From positions 1-36,935 of the forward strand of contig LLCB01000437.1 of the NCBI GenBank assembly GCA_001414345.1: a DNA stretch of 36,935 bases. The letters are read 5' to 3'. Made by a program: the position numbers and the translations under genes. The stretch comes from Hymenoscyphus infarciens (lineage: Eukaryota; Ascomycota; Leotiomycetes; Helotiales; Helotiaceae). Below the pieces are notes generated by a model. It was not told the origin of the DNA. It made no database searches and saw nothing but the letters and a program-made list of their open reading frames with translations. Below, one piece after another: positions 21,481 through 31,771 of this stretch. The number at the start of each line of letters is the position of its first letter. Position 1 is the stretch's first letter.

Positions 21481-22152
21481 AAGAAGTAAAGTTAGAAAAT
21501 TTTATATATTACTAGTAGGTATAAGACTATTCTTTTAGACTAATTCTATAGTTTTATAAGTACGAGAATAAAAGAGAAAGTCATATATATATCTTATAAA
21601 ACATAAAGCCTAGTTTTTATACCTCTCTAGGATCGGTTTATACTTATACTTTAATATATATTTAGATCTTCTTTTAAACCTTATAATTATCTCGTTAATA
21701 GATACGTTTTATAGTAGATAGATATATCTCTTAAATATAGCGTATAAGTGCTTAAAAAGTAGCGATAGCTTTATATATTAATTCTCTTTTAAGATATTAG
21801 TAGAAGAATAGAATATATAAAGATAAGACTTAAGCTCTTTATACCTACGCTTTTATATAAATTAAAGTAGTAGATAAGAGCCCTTACTCTCTCCTCTCTA
21901 AAGTTCTAGCCCTCTCTATATATTCCTTATACTAAAGTATATTATAATTATAAGGAAGACTTTAAGCTCTAAAACTAATATATTTCTCTAAAGGCGCGCT
22001 CTAGAGTAATTTAGTATAGATACTACTATATATATATTCGTATTATCGTATATTATATAAAGGATCTTAGTAGTAAAAAAGAGACTGAAAAACTTAATCG
22101 GTTTCGTATAATTTAAAAGTAAAAGTAAGGAAGATAAGTATAGAGAAGTATC

Positions 22153-22554
22153 TTAATATAATAGTATAAACTTAGAAACGTTCGCTACTGCTAGTATATT
22201 CTGATATAATTGATCTACCTCGTCTATAAGCGGTCCTTTGTATACTTATATATATATAGAAGTTAGTATATATAGCGTACTTCTAGAGGGCTCTCTTATA
22301 TATACGATGTTTAGTATAGGTAACGATGCTAAATTATCCTCTATAATATCCTCTATCTCTTCGCTATTATTACTATTAGTATTATTTGTATATACGAGGT
22401 CGATATTCTTCTCGAGAAGCTTAGGATTATACTCGTCGTTAAGAAACACGTCTACGAGGTATACTTAAGAGGCCTTCTTTTTAAGGACTTTTTTAGTAGC
22501 TTTTAGAGCTCTTTTAGTAGACTTTTTTATACTAGGAGTAGTATTAGCCTTATA
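22153..22554 (-). pseudogene. Coding remnant of a transposable element (two internal TAA)
   Basis: A minus-strand frame of 134 codons with TAA at 22465-22467 and at 22246-22248. It opens with a Lys/Thr/Ser-rich basic stretch (KKSTKRALKATKKVLKKK). An acidic segment with NPKLLEKNIDLVYTNNTN and EEIEDIIEDN follows. Both stops are one C-to-T step from CAA. The basic-then-acidic layout suggests an N-terminal or linker part of an element-encoded protein. No domain is recognised. Confidence 0.45.
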
Positions 22555-22956
22555 CTATCCTAGAGGAGGTATATTAATTAAAAAGAAAGATAAAAGAGTA
22601 TAAAAGAGGCGGTGGAAGTGGTAGAAGTAGGTAGGGGAAACTCAGCTTATATACTCGTATTATAGGCTAACTTGCGCTGAAATAACGATTTTTTTAGTAT
22701 AGCTTTTTAAACATAAGATCATAGGTAAATCATTGTTCAATTTCTACATCGTTATATACTTTAGTAGGGTTTAAAGAATGAGATAATAATTTAAATATTT
22801 GGTCGCGTCAGGGCTAGAAATATGAGGTTAGAACCGCGTTCCACTAAATCACGTGGGGTGTAAGGATAACTGAAGGGATACCAAAAGAAAAACAAAACCT
22901 CTTCCCTCCTTTTCAACAGCACATCAACCATACCCTTTCCACAACAAAGTCCTCAC

Positions 22957-23675
22957 CTACTGACAGGTATAAATAGTAACAACCTCCGGCTTAGTATCCG
23001 TCACAGTAGTAGTCCTCGTCACTCCGGGCCCAGCGCCCTGCATCTCACTAATAACCAAACTACACCCCTTACAATCTACAAGTGAAATCCGTGTCTGCGT
23101 CAAACTATGATACGTATATGTAAGCCCCTTCTGCACAGTAGCACTCTTCCAAATAGTTGTAGCACACGCTACATCCCTTGCAACGGGTGCAAGTGTAGGT
23201 GCAGGCCAAGAATCAACAGTTTGGTAAAAGGTGGATGTTTTAAGGAGGCAGTTGTTGATGCATGTTCGACAGGGACCTGGAGCGAGTGTTGTTGGTGTAC
23301 TGGTGCAGAGGGGGTTCGAGGGGGGAACGGGGATTATTGTTGTGAGAAGGGCGAGGCATTGGGAGGTGGGGAGGCAGGTTGCTAGGGCGGGACAGTCTGG
23401 TGTTGTTAGTCGTAATCTTTGGGAAGGGAGGGAAGCTGCTTACTCTCGCCATAGTAGGGTGTTTGAATCGTCTTTGTATAACATGGACTCGCGGATACAA
23501 CCAGGGTCGTGATGTGAGAAGTGATGATTTGAAGAGGTGGTTTTGGCGAAGCAACAATGACAGCAGCGAACTGACTGTTATCTGTTAATCAATTGAAATT
23601 GAAAACGAGAAGTAGATACTGAACTGACATAGCAAGAAGTAACCACCATAAAGCAGGCTGGAAGATAGGTGCCAT
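22957..23675 (-). CDS. Small cysteine-rich, probably secreted protein (candidate effector)
   Basis: Three exons, 23675-23620, 23574-23444 and 23396-22957, join to 208 residues. The introns are 45 and 47 bp; the second has a perfect ACTAAC branch site. The N-terminus MAPIFQPALWWLLLAMSV is a plausible signal peptide core, followed by a second hydrophobic stretch (FAAVIVAS). The mature part has 12 cysteines, including C-x5-C (CPALATC), then C-x4 to 7-C spacings up to NNC, a C-x2-C pair (DCKGC) and a Cys two residues from the end (YTCQ). Thr and Pro are abundant. I know no family that fits. The gene lies about 260 bp from a RIP block, a setting typical of fungal effector genes. The first intron is short and has a weaker branch site, so the N-terminal exon is the least certain part. 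Confidence 0.6.
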
Positions 23676-24372
23676 CTCGTACCAATCAAATTTGAGAAAT
23701 TCTCCAAAAGCGAGACGACTTTCACTGCTGGTCCTCGACTCATTCCTCTTCTCCGGGGACCCAGCCAGGATATCCTTCGAGCGGTTATTCTGAGTCCCTC
23801 TAGCATACGTTGCAAAATTTCTAGGCAACTAGATTTTTCAACGGCAAAAGTCCACCCCTCTCAAAAAGAGTGCTTATTGGCAAAATTCCCGAGTGGTTGT
23901 CACGGAAAGAGCCAGGCCGCAACCAAAAACCCCAGCAAACGGTAAAGAAACAACCACTTCGATATTAAAAGATAGCCATCATAGGATATGAGTGGTGCCA
24001 TCATATTGTACATACAGACCCGGAGGCTGCTGCGAGCCACATTATTTTACATGTTCTAAACCTGGAATGCCTGTGCATCAAGATCTAGTTTTTATGGACA
24101 TTTTGCCTAATCCCCCACCCCCGGTATGGATAATAGGACCTCGTAACTGCGGGAGTCTAATACTACAAGCCAACCATATTAGCTTTGATTTTGAAAAGGA
24201 AAAGAAAATTGCAACGCCCTCTGAAAATGCAACCAAAAATGCCACCACATGCATCGCTTTAAGCATTCTATCCAAACAACTCCTCCTGTTTTTCCCATAT
24301 CATCAAAAAATACAACCCAGATCCCTGTCAAACACCGTGCTGCAGCAAGAGTACTCGCAGAAGATTGAGATA
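23676..24372. other. Intergenic region, no gene recognised
   Basis: About 700 bp holding the upstream region of the cysteine-rich gene and the 3' flank of RPO41. The open frame at 23992-24438 (plus) starts at a non-ATG codon, overlaps the RPO41 end and has no protein-family character. Composition is normal. Confidence 0.55.
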
Positions 24373-27300
24373 TCAAGAAAAGAAATATTGACTGTTTTTA
24401 AGTTGCGAGACATCAAATCCACCCTAAAAATATGTTAGCTATACGGCTCATAATTAGTCGGGTACAAGACCTTACCTTTTGGGGGATTTCTGGAAAAGTC
24501 AACGGAAGCCAAACTGGTATTGTTCTGACGTATTTTTGTGCCTCCTTTTTCTCAAAGATTTTGTCCCAAGCGGATGTTGCAGAAACAAAAGCTTCCGGTT
24601 CTTGGTCTCCCAAGCCAACCTCATTTTGCTGTTGATCCGTCATAAGAGCATCATTTTCGATATCAGTTTCGATATCTTGTTCAACATCGCACTCTTCTCC
24701 TGATTCTTTAGTCTTCGCGGCTCTCTTAGGAATTGCACCCATGGCAACTTCTGCTATTTGTGGATCACTAGCTAGGTCTCCATGTTTACCGAACTCCTCG
24801 AATATGCTCACTGGAGTAACCATTTCCTTTCCTGCTTTCACCTCATCTGGATTGGTTGATTCAAGCAACCTTGATCTTTCGCGCTCCATTATCAGTTCGT
24901 GCAGTTGGCCTGGCTTTTTAGGCCCTCCGGAGTATTTTTTTGGCATCGGGTTGGCTTTTCGCCATTGGATAATTCTTTTCGCGACTTCTGTATTGCCACG
25001 AAGGCTTGCTTGAAACATGCTGCCTTGGTACCTGCTGGTAAACTCGTCACGTAAACGCTTGATGACATCCTCTTCATGAAGCTTGATGAAGGTTTCTCGG
25101 AGGGCAATGTTCATTGTTGGGACATCTGCAGCATGTGTCCAGAATGAGTCGTGCACGGCCGCAAATGACAGCCCTGCCTTGTCACATTCGATTGCCGAGA
25201 GCAACATATGAGTTGCATCTAGAGAATGAACAAAGTTTGGAGGAAATGCCTGAAGTTGTTTTCGTTTCGTGACGGGATCGTTTCGATGTGGGTTCGTCAG
25301 AAGGATTCCTTGCATACTTGTCAAGACATTTTTGGTCTTGGACATCCGGTATGGCTGTACAACTGGCATGTTCAAAGGTGTGGTCCATATTACTGTGGAT
25401 CTGAACATGCAGTTGTTGTTAATTTGCTCCAGAATTCGGCTCTTTCCTCTGGGTGTTTGATCTTTGAGGTTTGGCAGCTCAGCCTCAATGAATGAGATTT
25501 GCTCTCGCGTTAAGGAAGTCGATATCCTCCCAGCACATTCTCCAAACCAGAACTGAATGTCGTGAGCTCCTTTGAACATGTTTCCGAGTACTTTGAAAAT
25601 CTTTTGAGCTACGTATCCAGCAAGGGTGTTGATAGAGGTGTGGTTGGGAATGAGGTCGGGTTGCAATGCAAGAAGCTGTTTCTGGACTTGGGCTTTGGCT
25701 CCGATGAAAGTTACACCGTAGACATTTGTCATTACAGTTTGTTTGACTGTTTTTCGGGCTATCTTCCCATCTAGCTGTTTGGCGTAAGGATTGCCATTCT
25801 CCATATCTTTGGTGATTTCCTTCTGAACCAATTCAGCAACTGCAGAATAAACATCGGCAGGACGATCTGAGGGTACTAGGTTAACCTGCTTAGCTCCCCA
25901 AAGATCACCTCCTAATGCGGCGTAATGCTGCAAACCATTACATGTGCCATCCTGATGTACAGGGAGTTGGGATACAAAACGAGTGGGTTCTGGCGAATCG
26001 AGAGCATTCTTGAGCTCCATACAAGCCGCCAAACACTGCCACGGATCCTCAGCTTCGAGCCACCATTTGGCTCCATTGAGAGGCTTCGATGCCGAGTCGT
26101 AAATATCGGCGATGTGGATGTCCGCGAACTCTTCCCTTTCCTGGAGACTCGCCTTGTCATATCCAAATACGTTCGATAGATGGATTTTGAGCCACTTGAG
26201 TCCAGTCACGCCAAGTACTTTGCCCTTTGAAAATTTCAGCAGGCCTCTGCAATGATCAGCACCCATGTGATTTAAATAAGGTGGTATTGGGTATGCACGC
26301 CCTCGAAAATCGACGTTGTGTGGGAAATAGAAAGTTTCGTTCCTCAAAGCACGTGCGATTTCAAGTTGAAAGTTTTGAAAGCATCTTTGAGAATGTAACC
26401 CAGTCTTCTCATTTGCAATTCTCTTTACCTCCAGTAGCCAGCGTCGGCGCTCTAAAGGATCTTGAGAACTCTCGGGTTCCTCTGGAATTGCAATTTCTGG
26501 ATTCTCAGGTGCTATATTGGCGACGGCCTCGCCTGTGTTCCAAGCTTCCAGCATAACTTCGAAGAGGGCTTGGTTGACAGTCCATCCTGTTTTTCCGAGC
26601 ACATCTAAGCCCTTGCATAGCTCTTTCATGTCGCCCTGCCCAATGGCGGCCTCCGCATAATATCTTTGGTCTTTATCGCCTTGCTTGACTCTCATCAACC
26701 TGGCAGGGTGGGCGAGGAAGCCACCTTTATCGAACATCGTCCACGGGTTAGGCTCAACCAGCATGGGCAAATGTTTTGCAAGAAGGCTGTGAACAGGTTC
26801 TCGCTTCATGGATTCAACCAAAGCTTTGTTAGCAGAGAGTACGCCAAGCTTTTTGCCTAGTCGATATTGAAAAGAGTGGGTGAAAGCTGGTTGAAGTTGG
26901 ACATTCTCTTCATGGGTCGTTTCGTGCTTGCAAACTACGGGAACTTTGGCACTTGCAACGAGAGCAGACAATAAGTATGCACCAACTTTCGCTTTCAGGT
27001 TAGAAGGCCACGCAGTCCAACCTAACGTGCGAGGCTTTCCCCCTTCTTTACGCAATGAATCAACCAATCTGGTAGCAGTGCCGCTACCACGCTCCCGCGA
27101 AAGTTTCTTGAGGTTGCCGATATCAAGAGCCCCGCTCTTTGGCCACATATCCTTTTTGGAAGCTTTGTTGATGGCTTGAAACAGAGATTCTTCCTCAACG
27201 GCAGTACTGAGTGACATAACAATTCGAGTCAGACCGATGCCTTTGTCAGCTCCTGTTGAGCCCAACAGGGTCATGGTGGTTAAGATCGTGAGGGCGGCCA

Positions 27301-28693
27301 ATTGGTCAGGAGAAAGTATTCGTAGAAAAGGACCATATAAGCATCGCTCCTCCTGCTCTCGGCTCTTTACCTCAGCTGCTTCTGCGGCCTCAATCAGCTC
27401 TAACTCGCTTGTTAGAGCATCCTTCAAAGTAATTTGCCATTGCCACATTCTTGCACCGATGGATTTTGTTTGCAAGTGAGAGTTCACACCCATCTTGTTC
27501 AAAGATTCATGGTCGTCTCTCCATCGGTAGATTGCAGCGTCCACCGCACCTTGCTCGAGTTCTGTTTGAATTGCTCGTTGCTCCTCGGGGGTTTTACCAG
27601 CCATAGAAAGATTACCAGAAGGCACATTTGAAAATAGCGAAAGTGCCTTTTTGAGAGACTTCAATCCGAGACCCTTTTGTTTGACTGGCCTGACCTCAGG
27701 TAGAGGGGCGGTTTCCTCCATTGTGCTGTTGTTCTCGCTTATGTTTTTTGGTGTCTCGAGGAGCTGATCCGCCGGGAAGTCGGATAAGTCGATGTTGTTG
27801 AGGGACTCCGCGAGGTTGTATCGAGGACAAATTTGATTTATTTGATTCAACTCCCCAGCAGTCAGAAAATTCGATCCAAAAACTTCCAGTCCCTCATCGC
27901 CAGGCACCATGTCCATATATCGTCGCACAAGCCGTCTTCTATTCCCCCCTGTTTCTTCAGCGGGGGAATGGAGTGACGCTTTCAACATGTATGCAATCGT
28001 TTCCGCGTTATAAGGGAGCTTTTTGATCCGAATTTCGAGTTCGAACCACTTGTGTATAGCTTGTCTTGCCGCTTCGATGGGGGGCGTCGAAATATGCTCA
28101 ATGGAGGCACACAGGTATTGATTGTTCAGGTCGATGGCTTCTTCGTCAGACATCTTGGTGGTGAAGAATATCCGCTGTAAAATCACCCCCGCGCGTTCTA
28201 TCCTACCAACCGCAAGACATGCATGGAAGACGGCCAGCACCTCTGAAACATCCCCGGAAATTCCATTCTTCCATGCCTTTATCTTTTGCTCTGATGTGAC
28301 TAAATTCTTGCTGAACTCGGGAGCATCACCGTATGGATCTATAATGAGACGTGAATGTGGCGCGCCGCGATGTCGAGTCTGGGACGGCGGAGGCGGAGGA
28401 ATATTGAAGCCATTCTCAAAGGGTATGTCTTCGTATGACAAAGCCGTGGCCATGGAACGTCGAGCTGCTGTGTTGGAAACATCGTTTGAATTTCGCCGCC
28501 TCCGTAATTCCGGCCGTTGGGGGACGGTATCTGTGGATGCCCATCGACGTTGATCTCTAGGGCTGGCCTGGTGAGGCGTAACTGCCAATGGACAAAGCCG
28601 TGGAAGATGTGAGTGTTGGTGTGTTACATTTCGTCGAATTGCTGGATGGCGTGGAAGTGGAAGGGCTTTCCGCCGAGCTGCTTGAACAAGCAT
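24373..28693 (-). CDS. RPO41: Mitochondrial DNA-directed RNA polymerase (T7-type)
   Basis: Exons 28693-24476 and 24423-24373 code for 1422 residues; the single intron is 52 bp. The N-terminus (MLVQAARRKALPLPRHPAIRR) is Arg-rich with no acidic residues, a mitochondrial targeting sequence. The polymerase core has VDFRGRAYPIPPYLNHMGAD, motif A PVHQDGTCNGLQHYAALGGD with metal-binding Asp915, and the finger motif TVMTNVYGVTF. It also has NFVHSLDATHMLL and motif C VHDSFWTHAADV with the second metal-binding Asp1182. The last exon supplies the conserved C-terminal GGFDVSQLKNSQYFFS. The protein transcribes the mitochondrial genome and may prime its replication. I take the ATG at 28693, because the frame upstream has only non-ATG starts. 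Confidence 0.97.
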
Positions 28694-29259
28694 CTTTCGA
28701 GATATTATGGTATAGTACAAGAAGCGCAAAGGGCGAATAGATGGAGAAAAGAAAGGGACAATGGCGTGGAGAATCCCGACTAAAGTTGCATGTCAATTAC
28801 AAAAAAACGAGGGAAAGTGATAATACAGAAAGTGTTGAGTCTACCCAGTCGCGCGGAGGACTCGAGGTTGCTTGATTGTCAACATTCAGGAGCTCGATGA
28901 AAAAATGGCGAGTGGACCGAACTACCATTGTGGTCTGTGTCGACTGGAGTATTAAAAATAAGGTGGGGCATAGTCGCCCCCTATCTTCGGTTTGCTCCGC
29001 TACTGCCTTACAGATAATCAAAGTGAATAACACTTTTTAAATTTTGGTCATTCCAATTGACATTGACGAAGTCCTGACAGTCTATATAAATAGAAAAATC
29101 TATTATGTTGCACTCGGAATTTCAATCTGAAGTTCCATCGATGTTGTCTCGTGACAAGCGGCGATAAATATTGTGGCCCAATTATCCTAACAACTTTGAA
29201 AACAGAACTTGCCATACCTATGTAGAGTATCTAGGGTAATATTAAGTCGTACCTGGGCA
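28694..29259. other. RPO41 upstream region
   Basis: 566 bp with no gene. It contains the RPO41 promoter and the 3' flank of the amidase pseudogene. No conserved element is recognised. Confidence 0.55.
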
Positions 29260-31224
29260 CTAAACACGCCGCGAAATATACAATAAAAGCTTGTAGAAGC
29301 TATCTATTTCAAGAATCTTTTTGCAATTAAAACTCCTTCCACGATCTCGCATCTCCCACGCATACCCAACTTTCAAACAAGTAATCTCATCAAAAGGCTT
29401 CCCAACAATTTCCATACTAGCCGGAACAAGGACTGCGTTATCAGCTGCAGCAGGCACAAATCCAATTGGAATAGCAAGTGCTGGGTGTCCACTAAACTTG
29501 AGTTAGCAATTACATCTCCCTCTCAATCTCCAATGTGTGGATTATATGGAGCATATGAGGCAAACTCGACAAAGGGAAGAAAAATGAGTCTTACGTAGCA
29601 TTGAATGGACAGGTATTCTCCAGTTACCAATAGTCTTACTCGTTGGCATAACGAGAACATCGTATTTTGTGAGGGCTTCATTGTAAGTCTCCGTCAACTT
29701 ACGACCCATATTGATAGCTTTGGCGTAAACGAGTGGGAACTTTTCCCAGCAGAATTCTCCCGGTTTTCTGTTTAGTATCTTGTAATTTTGGATAAAAGAG
29801 ATAGGAACATACCTGCAAATACGGCATTTTTGTTTATTGGGCTCAACTGAAAATGCGTTAACGGATTAAACGTGATGTGAAAAGGTCATTCCTACCCTAT
29901 CCATTGATCTTGATGTCAAGGGGAGCGTTCTTTCGTAAAGATCTGTTAACATGACTTGTCTTCGTCCAGTAGCGTGACCAGCTCTGCCCTAATATCAATT
30001 AGTTTTGTGCTTGCACTTTTTTGATCTGAACAAAACTCACAATGGCTCCACCCTGCTTGCTAGAAGTTCCAAATATCGCTGGAGCAATCTCATGTATCGG
30101 AATACTGGCTTCCTCAACAACCGCTCCCAATTCCCGAAGAACACAACCGTGGCATGAAATTTCGCTGCCACTTTAGGGTTCCATTATCTTTGACGAATAT
30201 CCCTCCTTGAGAACTCCAAGACGAAGTCCCTTAATCCCAGCCTCTTTAGTATCTTGCAGAATCTGAGAATACTTTGGGACATCCTTTCGAAAAGGAGTAC
30301 CAGCTCTCTGTCTATCGTCCAGACCATGAACTCCAGCAATCGCCTCCAGTAAAAGTGCGTTTTCAAAACAAGTTCGGGTCATAGGACCAACATAGTCGAT
30401 ACTTGCCTCGTTACTTACACATTCTGTATATGGAACCAAGCCATTTGTTGCCTTGAAACCAACAAGTCCACAAAGACTTGCGGGAATACCTACGCAACCA
30501 CCTTGATCTGCTCCAATGCCCATATCAACCTCCCCTTTTCAACCAAATTCGTCGGTCCAGAACTTGAGCCACCAGCACTGTAGCCTTTGGCATAAGGATT
30601 GTTGGCCACTCCGGTAACTGCGGTAAAGGAAGCTACGCTTGTGCTCAAGTTCTCACAAACCGCTTTTCCCTTAATGATACCACCAGCATCAAGGATTCTC
30701 GAGACTATGGTAGCATCCATTTTTGGAATCCAACCTGAAGATGGTGCTTGGCCGATCAAGCAGGGGACTCCACTAACAGTAATGTTGTCTTTGATACAGA
30801 AAGTTTTGCCCTGAAGTAAATTTGATGATGGTAATTTATGGGCGAGGTGGAATGGGTAGGCCGAGGCATTATCTGGATTATCGGCCTTTTCGGGGAAGTA
30901 ACTTCAGAAGTTTAGCATGTATCCAAGGTAATTCAATAGGTAACCAGAACTCGCATATTTTCCCGTGGAACAAGACTTTAAACTTAGGTCTGGTTCAGGT
31001 TGATAGTCATCCATCTCATGGACAGATTGCATGGCGTTACACGTCGCCCCGAGGAGAGTTATAGACTCGGCCTTTTCATTTCCTTTAAATTCATATTCAT
31101 ACTTTGCCGCGAGTTTAGAAACATCATCTTCAGTGACATTGACATTCCTTGAACTTCATCAGTGTTGAACTAAACTTTGGATGAGCAATACTAACGCTGC
31201 AGGAGTGACGGAAAGAAGTGACAT
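29260..31224 (-). pseudogene. Amidase-signature family gene, disrupted
   Basis: The amidase frame can be followed from an ATG at 31224 (MSLLSVTPAA, then an intron) to a stop at 29260, with at least six intron-like gaps. The triad lysine region is seen (FCIKDNITVSG near 30790), as is the cis-serine loop (YSAGGSSSG near 30560). The nucleophile motif reads GADQGGCVGIPAS near 30500, where the family has GGS-[IV]-R. Thus the catalytic Ser is Cys and the Arg is Gly. A one-base deletion near 30532 separates the GGSSSG and GADQGG frames. A further shift with an in-frame TAA lies at 30173-30178, and a compensating shift near 30140. Downstream exons still read well (KYDVLVMPTSKTIGNW; GHPALAIPIGFVPAAADNAV). 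Normal base composition shows this is not RIP decay. Intact relatives hydrolyse amide bonds; the substrate is unknown. Confidence 0.82.
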
Positions 31225-31771
31225 TTTGACAAAACAAACGAAACGAGTAAGAGCTTATTGATATCAACAGAGGATGAAAGGGAAATAAGAGTGTGATAAC
31301 ACGCTTTGGGACACCACTCTACTTAATAGTGAGTTCACCCCATCTTTATCTCCTAGAGTAATGATACTATTGTTATCATCGGAGATCCGCTCTACCACTT
31401 TGAACTCGTCCCGCAATTCATGACCAGAGTGCAAACCTGTGCATCAATCGTCATCATACGATACTGATCAAGGGGATATATTTGTTACATTTCGAGGTCA
31501 ACCTGGAAGTTGGAACCACCTCATACAGCAGCTGCAAAGGATGCACTAAGAACAGCTCGAAACAAAAAAAGCAAATTAATTTGAACATACACCGATTGAC
31601 AAATGGAAAGACAAAATTTGGATGTTGTTCTCAAAGTTGAGGTGGTTTCGTAATCAGGTGAGCATCCGTGGGGGTCAGCGTGTCAGTCCGAGGAGGACTT
31701 CTCGGCCGCCGTAATAAAGTTAGAGATGTTAGAAGCTCAAGTCATGGAGAAAGATTGAAGGCCACGAGAAA
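31225..31771. promoter_or_regulatory. Divergent upstream region, amidase pseudogene / ATP25
   Basis: 547 bp between the two starts. No gene lies inside. It should contain the ATP25 promoter and leader. Confidence 0.5.
31744..31758 (+). promoter_or_regulatory. Four-codon upstream ORF before ATP25
   Basis: ATG GAG AAA GAT TGA ends 13 nt before the ATP25 ATG at 31772 and is in a different frame. If it is in the mRNA leader, it could reduce initiation at ATP25. Confidence 0.4.

Larger units (their letters stand above)
19982..22700. mobile_element. Heavily RIP-mutated remnant of a larger transposable element
   Basis: About 2.7 kb of sequence almost without CpA or TpG, made of cta, tag, ctt, aag, act and agt triplets. 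On the minus strand two stretches still read as protein: 22153-22554 and 20886-21229 (listed separately). Their stops are all TAA or TAG, as expected when RIP converts CAA and CAG codons. No terminal repeats or named domain could be identified, so the class is unknown. A 26-bp tandem repeat (21400-21480) and a hairpin (20049-20092) lie inside. The right edge is gradual, near 22700. Confidence 0.7.

Noticed and set aside
22238..22468. Plus-strand ORF in the RIP block
   Set aside because: The opposite strand carries the more protein-like frame; this one is its shadow of Ser, Leu and Tyr codons.
23992..24438. 148-codon plus-strand ORF near the RPO41 3' end
   Set aside because: No ATG at its start, no protein-family features, and it overlaps the final exon and intron of RPO41.
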